Below, in pieces: positions 1 through 12,362 of a stretch of DNA of 64,000 nucleotides. Positions within the stretch are counted from its first letter, which is position 1. Each line of letters begins with the position of its first letter. Location: the NCBI GenBank assembly GCA_034440635.1, contig JAOTON010002241.1, forward strand, positions 248,001 to 312,000, given 5' to 3'. The notes under the pieces are model-generated. The model saw only the letters and a list, made by a program, of their open reading frames with translations. It was not told the origin of the DNA and made no database searches. This DNA is from Lepas anatifera. Taxonomy: Eukaryota; Arthropoda; Thecostraca; Lepadidae. Position numbers and translations under genes: made by a program.

Positions 1-811
1 AGGGACTGCATAGCCACATGAGAGACTGCATAGCTACGGGAGGGACAGCATAGCTACACGAGGGACAAAATAGCTACAGGAGGGACAGCATAGCTATACG
101 AGGGGCAGCATAGCTACGGGAGGGACCGCATAGCTACACGAGGGACTGCATAGCTACAGGAGGGACTGCATAGCTACAGGAGGGACAGCATAGCTATACG
201 AGGGCAGCATAGCTATACGATGGACTGCATAGCTACACGAGGGACTGCATAACTACAGGAGGGATAAAATAGCTACACGAAGGACAACATAGCTACAAGA
301 GGGACAACATAGCTACAAGAGGGACAACATAGCTACAAGAGGGGCAGCATAGCTACACGAGGGACCGCATAGCTACACGAGGGACTGCATAGCTACAGGA
401 GGGACTGCATAGCTATACGAAGGGCAGCATAGCTATACGAGGGGCAGCATAGCTATACGATGGACTGTATAGCTACAGGAGGGACTGCATAGCTATACGA
501 GGGGCAGCATAGCTATACGAGGGGCAGCATAGCTATACGATGGACTGTATAGCTACAGGAGGGACTGCATAGCTACGGGAGGGACAGCATAGCTATACGA
601 GGGGCAGCATAGCTATACGATGGACTGCATAGCTACAGGAGAGACTGCATCACCACAGGAGGGATAACATAGCTACACGAAGGACAACATAGCTACAAGA
701 GGGACAGCATAGCTACAAGAGGGACAACATAGCTACAGGAGGGGCTGCATAGCTATACGAGGGACTGCATGACTACACGAGGGACAACATAGCTACAGGA
801 GGGGCTGCTTG
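1..811. repeat. 20-bp tandem array (cut by window start)
   Basis: About forty copies of a 20-bp unit, typified by gggacagcatagctacacga, run from the first base to about 811. Single-base indels are rare and the variation is mostly in the gggac/ggggc and agcat/tgcat positions. The array starts before the window, so its full length is unknown. No coding function is apparent. Confidence 0.95.
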
Positions 812-1791
812 GCAGCACAGCGCGGTGGGATAGTCTGAACCATGCGATGGACATGGGCGCCAAAAAACGGGGGGAGGCGATGAGACGCCCCAACCCCACC
901 CAACTGATGAAGCGGAGGGGACGTTCCCGAAAAAGTGGAGAACATAAAATACATGGAGAAAAATAGAAAGGGTCGTTTTCAGTAAATACAGGATAGATAA
1001 GCCTGAAAACCCTCAAACCATATATTCTCACCACAATCTTGACCATGAAGTTGAGTTTTTGACTATCCGACCTCTCAAAGTTCATGTGAGTTCACAGGAG
1101 CACACATTGATTATTTTGGCAATACATTTCCACTGAATTGACATAGAGCTTCCATTTTGCTTGCATTGTACTTATCTTGTCGTGGGGTTCGATAAATATG
1201 CAACATGACCATATCAGGTGTGACCCTGATCCTGACCTGTGACTCTGCCCTAGCTCGATGTCAGATCATTTTCACAATTTGACCTAGAAAGGTCCTATTA
1301 TACATCATTCGATTTGTCCCGACGAGAAGAACCCCATGATGAAAACCGATTTGCTCTAGCACCACTGAGTAAAAAATATAGAGGGAGAAAACATGCACTG
1401 TCCTGTTGTAATATGGAACCTTCTTGGACCTATGTTGACCTGAACATTGGCCTGACATAAAAATAGTTGTTATAATTTCGCTTCGTCTCGTCAAGAGCTT
1501 TCCAACGCCTCTATAATTTTTCTTTAGCTTTCCTGGGAAATGGTATACGGAAGGAGGGGGCGAAATACACCCCACAGCGGTGGCGTCATATCAGGGACCT
1601 CAGCGGGGCGCTTGCCTATCAACGACAGCTCTTTCCGGACAGGGTGAAAGCAAAAGATACAAAAACAGATTAAGTGCTGTCTTAAATAAGATAACACTGA
1701 AAAAATTATCAAACTAAAAAAACTAAACAAAAACTATTATTATAATTACAATTATTGATTAAAATAAAATAATAGCCAAAATATAATACTA

Positions 1792-1793
<2 letters not shown>
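812..1793. other. Unassigned single-copy-looking DNA
   Basis: AT-leaning sequence without a convincing exon. The short open frames here show no domain, splice-site pair or codon bias. No repeat structure or RNA gene was recognised. Confidence 0.4.

Positions 1794-1861
<68 letters not shown>
1794..1861. repeat. (TA)n microsatellite
   Basis: An almost pure TA dinucleotide run of about 66 bases inside a strongly AT-rich stretch (about 1730-1930). Confidence 0.95.
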
Positions 1862-1864
<3 letters not shown>

Positions 1865-2169
1865 ACATAATATATCTAAATATATTAATGTAATATCTAT
1901 AATAAAATATAATAAGAAATAATTATTAGGAACAAATTCCCAAACTAAAAAAAACTAAGCGACCAATCCCTAGCATCCAAAACAATATCACATGGGTGGC
2001 GTGCATTCACGTGTAGGTATACGCTAACGTAGTGGAGTCGGAAAATGAGTCACGTACCTAATCGATAATTACACGTCTCTGCTCCTTCCCTGAACCGAAG
2101 GCTGGACTCTCTGTCTCAGTGCCGTATAACTATTCACGCTTCCATAAAAACCACAGTCACGCGGAAGAG

Positions 2170-2367
2170 TTTGAGCGACGCCCACAAACAGCGTGGGACT
2201 CAGTGGCGTGCCCAGACGGACCCCGGCGGCGGCCAGAGTCGTCAGCTGGGCCCGCCCGAGGTCGGCGCCGCCGCTGCACGCGCTGGCCATCGCCAACGAG
2301 GCGGCTGGCAGCAGCGACGCCCACGAGAGCCAGAAGTGCAAACAGGCCGACCGGCGGCCGAACAGCG
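2170..2367 (-). CDS. Candidate exon encoding a hydrophobic (membrane) segment
   Basis: A GC-rich island flanked by AT-rich DNA. On the minus strand a pyrimidine-rich acceptor ending in gtgcag (CAG at 2370-2368) opens a frame that begins LFGRRSACLHFW and continues with a roughly 20-residue hydrophobic stretch. A second hydrophobic stretch contains TPLSPTLFVGVAQTL. The GRR turn, a helix, a short loop and then a second helix ending before LPR recall helices 10-11 of SLC22-type transporters, but that is a guess. The frame stays open to about 2069, and the real donor is uncertain (GTGACT near 2174 is possible). The acceptor takes two bases to complete a codon, which matches the phase-1 donor of the large exon at 3151. 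It could therefore be the next exon of that gene or part of a separate membrane-protein gene. A plus-strand donor-like GTAAGC at 2375 competes with this reading. Confidence 0.4.
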
Positions 2368-2370
2368 CTG

Positions 2371-3118
2371 CACGGTAAGCAACGCTGGCCCAGTAACTTG
2401 TGTTTGATCAGCAGGACATCAATTAAGATGACGTGTTTGGAAATGTTTGACAAGTTTGAGGGGGAGTGATGCGATACAGTGCGACTGGTTGGCACCTCTG
2501 CCTCTGACCTTGGCGTCGCCGGCCCTGCCGCTCCGGTACCGCCTCGACCAGCACCGCAACACGGGTCTTGCTCGTGCAAATCCAGTGTTACTGCATACAC
2601 CACTGCACCGTGTAAAGCCCCACCGCCCTCCTGACGTCATGAAGATGACCTCCAAATTTTGGGCGGAGCTCCTAGATCTGATACGATCCGTGCGAAACAG
2701 TAAATGATGGATTTGAATTGGAGGGTCTTAAAACCACGGTGCACCGTCGAATAGTTCAGACGGAAATTCCAAACAGCCAAACTGGGGATGAGTCTGTGGC
2801 TGAATCATCCCCCGCCGGAGTTATTTAAGTCTATGCGTGGTCACGGCAGGCACCAATGAATTACATATGCATAGAAATTGAAAGCGCCAATGCGTAATCG
2901 ATTTAGCAAAGTCACATCTGTGGTGATTTTGTAATGGTGAGCGGTAATGTAGCGTGATATTACTAGTATATGCCAATTGCCAGGTGTATAACTGAGCAGC
3001 AGCAGCATATCCGTAATTTGAGCGGAGGGGATGTGCTGACTCAGGACGACATAAGAAGGCAGATTTTAAACACAAATCAAACAGCCATTTTCAGTTTACC
3101 CAAACAGATACTGTTTTT
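2371..3118. other. Putative intron with GC-rich patch
   Basis: If the large minus-strand exon is spliced to the exon at 2367, this is the intron between them. A GC-rich patch at 2480-2620 is open in several frames, but no reading is convincing. The remainder is AT-rich without recognisable elements. Confidence 0.35.
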
Positions 3119-3150
3119 TTAACATTGCACGGTCTGCAATCGACTCATAC

Positions 3151-6100
3151 CTCTGAGGACGCCGCTGCGGCGGATTCTAGCCTGGCCTTGAATGCAGCCC
3201 ACTGGGTGGGCAGCAGTAACGGTTGTGATTCTGGACTGGGTGGAGGGGGTCATGTGGGGAGGGGGAGGGGGCTCACCTGCTGTGGATGTGGGCGGCGGAG
3301 GCGGGCTGGCGCGGCGGGCCGCCGAGCTGGAGCGGTGGCTGGTACCGTCCACCAACCGGTTACCGTCCGAGGGGTTGTGAGATCGAACCCAGGCCGGGGA
3401 TGACAGGGACCGGGCGCTGGGGGACGCGGGAGGGCTGCGGACCTCTGACCTCCAGCGTGCAGCTGCCGGCGACGCTGCTTCCCTGACAGGCGCCGCGGCC
3501 AGACGGCGGTACCAGGGCCGCGACGACGACGCGTCCGATCCCGACTCAGATCCAGCCGTCGGAATCGACGGCTCCTCGGCGATCTGGGCGTGCCGCAGCA
3601 GATCAGGCGGCGGTGTGGCCACGGAGAGCTCGCTGGGAGAGCGCGACCAGCGCACCTCGCCGGTTGTGGCGCTGCGCCTGTGGTCGTCGCCGTTCACTGC
3701 CGACGTGCCGCCGACGCGGCCGCGCCAGCTGTCGATGCTGGGAGAGCGAGAACGACGCTCGGGCGAACCGACGCCGCCGGTAATCACCTCTTCGTCGTCG
3801 TCGTCGTCGTCAAAGATCTCCTCAATTACCAGGCCGGAGTGGTTGGAGGCGTCGTCGTCGGTCATCTCAGTGATGACCAGGCCGGGACTGGACTCCCGTT
3901 CGATGTGAATGGCATGGATGGTCTCGACGACAGGTTTGCTGGGGTCCGCTGACGGCTGAGGTCGCGATAAGAACCCGCTGCCGAACCTGCTCCCAATGCC
4001 CACGTTCCGATCGAACCCGCCGCACAGTCCACCGCCCAGGCCAGCGCCGAAACCACCGAAGCTGTTCCGCAGACGGTTTTGCAGGAGATCGATTTCACTG
4101 CGAATTTCGCGTTTCTTTTGTTCGAGATCGTGCCAGTTGACGTTATTTCGACTGCGCCGCTGCTCGGCAGCCCTAACCCACTCCGGCCGGTCGTCCCTCA
4201 GCGGCTCCATCACAGGGATCTCCGCCACGCTCGACCGTTTCAGGATGCTCTTCAGCGGACGTGTCGACTCACTGCGGTCGTCAAAATCGCCAAATCGGCG
4301 ATGCATGTCGCCCAGAGCCGACGCAGGTGACGATGTCGCACCGTTAGTGATGTCACCGTGTCTTCTTCGAACCGATTCAAACCTATCGTCCACACTATCG
4401 AATATCGTTCGTGAAGATAAGCTCGGCGCACTCGTGTCCGAACTGATACCGGAACGGTTCACAGCCGGTGCCGGCGCCGAAACGCCACTGCTGACGTCAC
4501 CGATCCGCGACGACGACGCCGACATCGACGGTAGCGACGATGGGCGCGTGCCTCGTGCGCCGGGCGGGTTGATAGTGACGGAGGTTGCGCCGCGGCCGTG
4601 CTCCGGCGTCGGCGCGCTCAGGTAGACTCCAGTCCGGTGGCCTCGCGACCCAGCCGTGACGTCAGAAGGCGCGCCAAGCCGTATTTGGCGCGAACCGGTC
4701 TGAGGCAGCGCGCTGGCGGCCGCAGCCGGGCCGCCACTGCTGGAGGTGGCACAGGGGGCCACACGGACGCTCACTGTGTGGGAACCGGCGGCGCCAGGCA
4801 GCTGGAAACGCTGCGTTTCGCTGTCCGAACTGGCGTGAGTGGGCGGCGGCGGCCGGGCGTGGGCGGCTGAGCCGGCCGCCGCCGTCGGCGGGGGCGGCGG
4901 AGACCGGCGTGACGTCAGCAACGGCGGCGGCGGCACACGTGGCGCGTCAGATTCACGCGGTGACGTAATCACAGACGACTGATGAGAGTCAGACCTGTGC
5001 AGCCAGGGCGACCGCCGGCCGTCGGCCGCTGGCTCCGGCCCCCTATCTGAGCTCCCCTTCCCGTTACAGTGCACGTGTGACGTCACGTGGCCGTTGACGT
5101 CACTGACAGAGGGTCTGGGGTGAACGGGCGGGGTGCCTGCGTCACCGTCGGTCTCCTTCCGTCTGGCGCGAAGCTCCCTCAGCCATTGCGGACTGGTCTC
5201 CGTCGGCGGCGACGCCCGCTGGTCAGCTGAGCGGACCGGCTGCTCCCGCAGACTCCTCCTGGCGTTGGCCAGCCTCCTCCAGGCGGGCTCCTCCCTGTCC
5301 TCCAGCAGGGCGCTGATGTGGCGGTTCTTGGACGGAGCGGGAGAGGGTGGTCTGAGTCGGATCACCGTCCTTCTCAGACCATCACCATCCGTCAGAGACT
5401 GCGTCTCACTCACAGACAGGATGTCCGCCGAGCTGTCGGCGTCGTAGTTGACGTCATTGTATGACTTCATCGCTGGTGAAGTCGGGGTGGAAGGTTGCGT
5501 CCACGGTGAGCGACCGTTGCAGGGCGGTTTACCGCCGGTGATTAGTGGTGAGACTCGCTGGCGATAAGCGGGCCGAACGCTGGCAAAGTCCGACAGGGGA
5601 CGGTTGAAAGTGTCCAGGGCGGCGTCCGACATCGCCATTCTGCTCGCCGAGAACAAACAATGGGACAGAGGGTGACGGGCCTCGTGAGAGGTCAGACAGG
5701 GGCAGGACTTGGCCCGGCGCAGGAGCAGGTCACGACGACGCAGCACACGCTGAAGTGTGTTTCTCGTGTGTACCAGCTCACTTAGACTCACTTCACTTCC
5801 CAGACGTCGCTTAGACTTATTATGTTTTTGTATATCACTATTAGAGCGCACTGGACTGTATTTGGTTTGTATCGCTACACTCGTATTTGCCAACTCGTTA
5901 GTTATGGTTTCTACATGAACATCAGCTAACACGTGTTTTAAATCCAGGTCATCAGAAACATGCTGTTCATTCTTCCCGCTGCATTTTTCACTTGCGATGG
6001 AAGAATGACCAGCACTGTTAACCGAACTCAGCACCACACTATCCTGCCCCCCAGTGCCCTCTGGTGTTGCAGAATTATACGCAAGGTGGCAGGACGGTCG

Positions 6101-6207
6101 CTTTCGGTGGTGACGGGCTGGCGGACAGGCCTTGGTGTTTTCGCTCGCTCCGCTTCGCCTGTGTTTGCAGGTAAACGGTGACCGTTTTCGCCCCTCCCGG
6201 ACGAGCT
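3151..6207 (-). CDS. Large disordered-protein exon (Ser/Pro/Arg-rich, Trp-helix motifs)
   Basis: The minus-strand frame is open from an upstream stop at 6364-6362 to a stop at 3119, about 1080 codons. The first usual-looking start (GTG at 6037) is not a real start, because protein-like sequence continues upstream (for example TVVTALAELVREGRKRS). The 3' end is a donor: CTCAGAG|GTATGAGT with the cut at 3151/3150 in phase 1, so the last nine codons before the stop are intron. Counting from 6037, the protein has a basic helix (about 86-110), proline runs (370-400, 910-930), LKSILKR (595-601), a possible coiled coil (638-656), a Gly-rich run (660-690), two LVI-x-E-acidic repeats (719-748) with six consecutive Asp, and five Pro-x-Trp segments. 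It looks intrinsically disordered, cytoplasmic and scaffold-like, perhaps cytoskeletal. I do not recognise the family. GC content and lack of stops make coding status secure; the 5' border is not. Confidence 0.75.
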
Positions 6208-6413
6208 CTGCCAGTGCAGTGACGACGGTACGGGGTCTGTACCGGGTGCAGGGCGGTACCGCTGTGCCACCGAGCCGGCAGGCCGCCTTTTGACGGGTAA
6301 CGGGGGTGGAGGCAGCGGCGCTGTCGCAATGGAGACAGTGTCGCCCACACCGCGCTCCTGATCAATGATACCGACAGAAGAGACGGACAGCGACTGCAGG
6401 CGGCAGACCTCAC

Positions 6414-7515
6414 CGACCAGAGTCGAGCAGTCTGGTCGTCTCCGCTGGCCGGAAGTGGGGTCAATGCTAGCAACCCCTGTGCCTGTGGCCAGTGACGGTG
6501 GGACTGCCCCACCGGAGCTGTCCCTGTCTCTGCCCCTGTGCCTGCCGCTGATGTGGGCGTCGTCCGGTGTTACCTGGCCGTGTGGTCCAGTTTTTGTTGG
6601 CCCGCTCGCGTCGGCTGGCCGTGCCGGCCACGCTCCAGCCCAGGGAGCCGACGCAGAAGATGACTCAGCTGCCGGAGGCTCGGAACGGACGGGGTACAGC
6701 TCTGTCGGCGAGCCAGATGACGTCACCAGGGGTGATCTGCGCCCGGAGCTCTCGGAAGCTGCGGTGATGTTGTCCGTGCCGGTCTGGGAGATACGCCCGG
6801 TAGCACGCGATTTCCGCACCCGTTCTGGCTTCCGAGGTAAAGTTCCTGTCTTAGAGAAGGTTCCACGTCTGACCAGAGAGCTACCTCTGCTCACAGTACC
6901 AGGTCGACAGGTCAGCGTTGGTCTCCGCACTAGAGTCACTGCACACTTGCGACCCTGGCCCTCAACCACGACATCGCGCGCTGCGTTCCGCTCTGTGTTC
7001 CACTCGCGCACATCGCTGCCACTAGTCCCACTTTCGCTCTCCTCGACACTCGGTTCCGAAACAAGCGTCTTTCCCGTCTCGGAGGCACTGGGTCCAGCGC
7101 GTCGTCGGCGTTGGCGTCTCGGCGGCGGTACTGGCGTCGTCGCCGCGTCGCGAGCGACGGGGGACAGCTGCGGAGGCGGCGTCTCCGCGGCGTCGACTGT
7201 CGGCGGCCGGGCAGCCTCGAACGCCACGGGCTGACCGCCGCTGACCGCCGCCGGAGATTGGTCTGGTGTGACGTCATCAGGTGGAGTGGAGGGCGGTGAT
7301 TGGCGGGCGGGGCGGTGACGTCGTCTGTTGGGCTGCTGCTGCGTGTGCTGCGCCGGTCCCGCCTGCAAAGTGACCGGAGAGAAGTGAACAGAGGAGACAG
7401 TGAGCCGGACACTGGGGTAAGGACACGGGGCGAGGGGCGTTGCGGCTGACTGCACAGATCCGCACATGCAACAGCACCCAACCAGGGCTCCGAATAACTG
7501 AGTGAGATTATTCAT
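6414..7515 (-). CDS. Upstream part of the same disordered protein
   Basis: This minus-strand frame is open from an ATG at 7515 to a stop at 6028 (495 codons) and is rich in Pro, Ser, Arg and Ala. It includes LPPPPLPVKRRP, a possible SH3-type ligand, but that lies in the stretch removed under the intron model. It overlaps the downstream frame, which is open from 6361, so a frame change must occur between about 6414 and 6040. One solution is a GT-AG intron of 206 bp: donor GTGAGG at 6413, acceptor ctggcag ending at 6208. Phase 1 is kept and TLV is joined to ELVREG. A one-base indel or assembly error is the alternative and would keep the proline stretch. The ATG gives MNNLTQLFGALVGCCC, weakly signal-peptide-like. 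A pyrimidine-rich tract and ctcactcag at 7500-7498 could instead be a 3' splice site, with the exon starting at 7497 in phase 0. Composition matches the downstream exon, so one gene is likely. Confidence 0.6.
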
Positions 7516-8949
7516 GCTATGGGGAAGGTTGAATACTTATCAAAAGAACAATGTCAGGTCTTGATTTTTTCAGCAGTAAATATTTTGAAATTTCTGAGAC
7601 ACAAGACAAATAAGTCCTTTTCCGTGCAGTTTTAAGGAAGAATTTTATTTAAAAGACCTGTTTCCAGCTATTCGGCTTCCAAAACTGGGTATTGTAGTTT
7701 AATCTTTTCAATTCAATTTCTGACCAAGACCAGAGCTCCCTGGATCAACGTATTAGATGTTATAAGATACCGTTCCAATATAATATTGCATTATAAATAT
7801 TATCATCCTCCGACACTCAGCCAAGGAAAGAAATGATGCCTTTGGATCCATTCAAAGTTTGACATGCATAACATTAACTAGTAAAAAGAAAATAATCCAT
7901 GTCCATAACAAGTGCTGCAAGTCAAGTCATCATGTCCTAACGTACATGGAAAATGAATTGCTGTCGAAACTACAGCTGTCAATTTTCATACATGTTTACG
8001 ATATATATTTACAGTTCCAGCAGGAAACACTAGGAAACGCAAACTCAGATTGATAGAGATGAAAACCCATTGAGAAAAGACAAATTCGAGTTCAAACATT
8101 TTATCTTAAAGAGAGTAAAATAGTATATTTAGGCCATGTTTTATGGCAGCATATCAAGGCCCCTTGCTAAACTCTGCATGAACCCTCAGAAGTGGTGACA
8201 AACAAGTACCTTGGTATTTCGTTCGATTTAAAGTTTTCTCTCGACTCACATAAAGTTTACTACAGGAAAGGCAGAAAGGATGCTGTAAGTAAAAATCAAA
8301 TATTTTAAATTCGGAAAAGTTCCAGCTCAATAGATGTTGTCCGAGTCTGAGAGCTTTTCTGGAAACATCCGGTGCAGCAGAGTGGGGTATGAGAAACACA
8401 CAACTAGAAAATATGGGTAAAATTCATTCAAAATACCACCTTCCCCAGCCTCTCACGCTCACTCATCCCGGCCGTAGTAATCTCTACCGTCTTATAATTT
8501 TGCTAGAATCTCAAGGCTGGCTTTAAGACAATGGCAAAATCCGAGACCTGGACTTGAAAACGGACGCGATTTCGTTCACTTTTTGCAAGATTCACGCAGT
8601 TTATTTTTCGACCCCATCGCATTGGTTTTTCCCCCAGCATGAGAAAGTACCATTCGTCATTACTTAGTTACGGCCTTGGGCGTCATCATCTATTTCTGAG
8701 TTTGGAGTCCAACCTAGCGATGGAAACGCATGTCCACTTCTCTCTTGGTGAATAGGGCACAGAACAATGTAAAGCTTTACCGGGCCCAAGCAGCTGCCAC
8801 CGTATAGACATATCCAAAGAAAACATATTCTCTCAAACATCTGCATTTTAACCGATTTCAGGCCTATACCTCATTCTGGGAAATAGCTAACCTTAAACCG
8901 TGTTACTAGTTTGATGTCCAAATGGATTCCTGAAGCTTTAGTGGATTGT
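7516..8949. other. Non-coding DNA (intron or upstream region)
   Basis: AT-rich sequence with no supported exon, repeat array or RNA gene. Open frames are short and show no codon bias. If the gene at 3-7.5 kb has more 5' exons, this is intron; otherwise it is upstream sequence. Confidence 0.4.
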
Positions 8950-9110
8950 ATCAGATTGCTTAGAGAACTGGGGTGGGCTCGGATCCGGATATGGATTTAG
9001 ATTGGATTGGCCAGAGAACTCGGGTGATTTTGGGCCCGGATATGTATCCGGATTGGATTGGCCAGAGAATTCAGGAGGGTTTGGGTCGAGATATGGATCC
9101 AGGGTCCTGT
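8950..9110. repeat. 51-bp tandem repeat, about three copies
   Basis: Three successive units start with agagaa-ct/tt near 8962, 9013 and 9064. Each contains ggatatg and, in the first two, gattggattggcc. The units are diverged, so the array is old. Confidence 0.8.
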
Positions 9111-11776
9111 TTTTGTCGACTTAGTCACATTTTTTAGGTATGGATTCTGATACCCATCGTTTGCTAACTTATTGCGCCCGTATTGGTGAGGGAAACTTTG
9201 GAAAAGGGCTGGACTGAAATTTGAACCTTCTTGAATTAATGGTTGATGCTCTATATTTAGGGCAAAACCAAAAGTGGTGGCTACTCTAACATACTTTTCC
9301 GAGCAGAGAAGAGCGGAGGCATCCCCATCATACTACAACCCTATCATTTTTTATTGTTCCCATATAAATAAATATTAGCCAATATTCGCAATGACCAGTA
9401 AAAAGAGCGTGAAGCCTGTTATCAGAATTGCTGTCGTTCTTTACTTCATCTAGACTCCTTACTGAGCGGATGTCTGGTTTCACCATAACCTCAGCTGATT
9501 TTTATTTGTATATAAATATGATTACAGTGAGAAATGTTCCACAACACAAAGGGTAAAAGGGGTATATGATAGTTTGAAATGATAATGGAAGGATTGGTAT
9601 ATTTTCATCCCTTCGGATTTCACCCATGAATAAGATAGCCCCCTGCTGGTGATGCAGCGATAATGTAAGGATAAAGAATATCGCTTTGTCTTGATAATAA
9701 GACACATTTTATCAATTCCAGGGAATCACGATATATGCAGATACGTCTAATAAAAATCACAACCATTCCTAGATACCTTAACATCTGGAAATCTTGATCT
9801 CCATGCAATCTTAAGCCTCCAACTGGGTCCATTTTTGCGTGCTCTGTGCTCAGAACCTCACTCTTAGCTGCGCGCAATCCAATAGCCTGACCTGGAACGT
9901 GGCAATGCCATTTTTGCATGGCGTCCAAAATCGAAGGCCAGGCACTCGGCAAAGCGCTGATCGGCCAAGTGTGTAAAAGTGTTCAGCAAAATTATTTTAA
10001 AAACAAAGACAGTGGTTACACCAACCCACTGATCATAAGAGATAGGCATCTCGGCCTCTAACATCATACTGGAAATCCACAGCAGATATTCACTTCATCA
10101 CTTACCATCACAGTTTTAATTTGTATAAATCGTTCTTCCAAGCATCATGTAACCATATGGTCTCATATAAAAACGTTACACTTTGATGACACCGTCCATT
10201 TTTTTATCTACGTTGTTGACTTTGTTGTAGCAAATGGACAAACATTTTTAAGCGTCAAGCCATAATGCTATAAAACCCATGATTTGGGAATTCAACTCTT
10301 TTAGTGTTTACCCTGGAACTTTTTGCTTATTTTATTGGATTGTGTGGGACAAGCTGAAATTGAGTGTAAGAAGAAGTAAATAATAACTGCTAAATATTTC
10401 TAGGACCATGAACAATATAAATGTGGAAAGGAGTAGGAAAAATGGACCCCTTGAGTGGGGGGAAACCGAAAAGTATCGCCTTTCATTCGAGCTAACCATA
10501 AGCGGACCATTAGACACCATTACCTCTGGGAAAGATTTAATGATAACTGGATAAATCCAAATACCTGCTCTAAGACCATGGAATATCTAAGACACTGAGT
10601 GATTCGTGAGCACTTGACATAAAGACTCCCTCCTAACAAATCAGTCAGCTTTGATGTTTGCATTAGCAAAAGACACCACGACGATAACAGCTGTCAATGA
10701 GCACTGATGGTATCTGAAGGCACACGAAAGCATGTCACATCCTGATTATATCGAGCGCACTGTTGCGTCAGCCTGGTAACAGGCTGCTCAGCAAACACTC
10801 ATCGTTGCCACTCCTGGTGCGTTAGGAAAAATGGACCGGCCTTTTCTTCTACAACGGAACGTTATTTTTGAGCAATAGCCAATTCGTTGGACATGATGAA
10901 ACTGGACAACTCTAGCACAGTACTCATGGAAGAAACAAGCTGGCTCGCCATTCTTTTTCAGAATAAAATAAAATCAACGAATTTTTCCCAAGCCCAGCAC
11001 AATCTAGCATTGGAACGTAATAATACCTGTACAAGATTGTTGACAATGTTCGCCTACTGGTACGTTTTCCTCTGTGAAAGTGCAATTGACAGCGCCAAAT
11101 ATTCCCTGTCACCGACCACAGCGACTCCAAGCGCAACACCAGCTGAGCGACCGTTCTTCACACCTTGACCCAAATATTTCGACTCCTCAGTCCTACCTGT
11201 CCCACGAGCCTCTAGTTTTAAATACCAACCCACACGGCCATCAAACTATCACCGCCTTGCCTTTGATCTATCAGAGTTATGACCTGATACAATTCGAGAT
11301 CCGCACAGTTGCAAAAACTAAGCCCCTACGCCTGAGCTGTGGTCGGAGCACTGTTTGGAGGTGAGCAAGAACTAGCACATTACGGTATTACACTGTTATC
11401 TGTTGGCATGTGGATGGGGTCCCGGCTGCAGGTGCAGAATGTACCACAGAAGGTGCAGCCGCGGTCAATTAGCGATAATACCTCCAGCAGAACAGGGAAT
11501 CATAACCTCGACCCGGGAAACCACCTAAAAATTATAACATAGGCAAACTATTACATTGTCTGACAACTCCATGCTAGTGGAAGGAAAGGTAGCTTCCTAA
11601 AGCACCCAAAAACATTCTTTCATGCAGCATTTCTTGCCAACAGGCAAAGGCAGCCCCACCAGGAGGGTGACTGTAAGTCCCGTGCTTGGGCTAGTGGCGA
11701 GTTGCCCTCCTCATCAGTTTTGACTGCCAGCTCAGTTCCCAAAATGAACGGATAGCCAAAAGCCAACGTCACTGAT
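9111..11776. other. Non-coding DNA without recognised features
   Basis: AT-rich sequence. Short open frames on both strands lack bias, splice context or recognisable motifs. Nothing further could be assigned. Confidence 0.4.
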
Positions 11777-12362
11777 CGATATCAGGGTGGATCCAATAGA
11801 CAGCGCCACGGATGTGATATCAGGGTGGGTTGAATAGAGGGCGTCACGGATATCAGGGCGGATCTAATAGAGAGTGTCACGGATCGGATATCAGGGTGGA
11901 TCTAATGGAGAGTGCCACGGATCGGATATCAGGGTGGATCTAATGGAGAGTGCCACGGATCCAGGATATCAGGGTGGATCTAATGGAGAGTGTCACGGAT
12001 GGGATATCAGGGTGGATCTAATGGAGAGTGTCACGGAACGGATATCAGGGCGGATCCAATAGTGAGTGCCACGGATCGGATATCAGGGTGGATCTAATGG
12101 AGAGTGCCACGGATCGGATATCAGGGTGGATCTAATGGAGAGTGCCACGGATCGGATATCAGGGTGGATCTAATGGAGAGTACCACGGATCGAATATCAG
12201 GGTGGATCCAATGGAGAGTGCCACGGATCGGATATCAGGGTGGATCCAATAGAGAGTGTTACAGACAGGATATCAGGATGGATCCAATGGAGAGTGCCAT
12301 GGATCGGATATCAAGGTGGATCCAATGGAGAGTGTCACTGATCGGATATCAGGGTGGATCAC
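11777..12362. repeat. 38-bp tandem array
   Basis: About fifteen copies of a 38-bp unit built from ggatatcagggtggatc plus taatggagagtgccac. Because 38 is not a multiple of three, the array is open over long distances in cycling frames and gives spurious repetitive peptides (GYQGGSNGECHG and the like). These are not genes. Each unit carries a GATATC site. Confidence 0.95.

Noticed and set aside
1..811. CRISPR-like array
   Set aside because: Contiguous 20-bp units with no unique spacers; animal context.
3996..4625. 209-codon plus-strand frame and other long frames opposite the big exon
   Set aside because: Shadows of a GC-rich minus-strand exon; the minus strand carries the splice donor and protein-like composition.
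6365..7234. 289-codon plus-strand frame
   Set aside because: Antisense shadow of the minus-strand disordered-protein exon.
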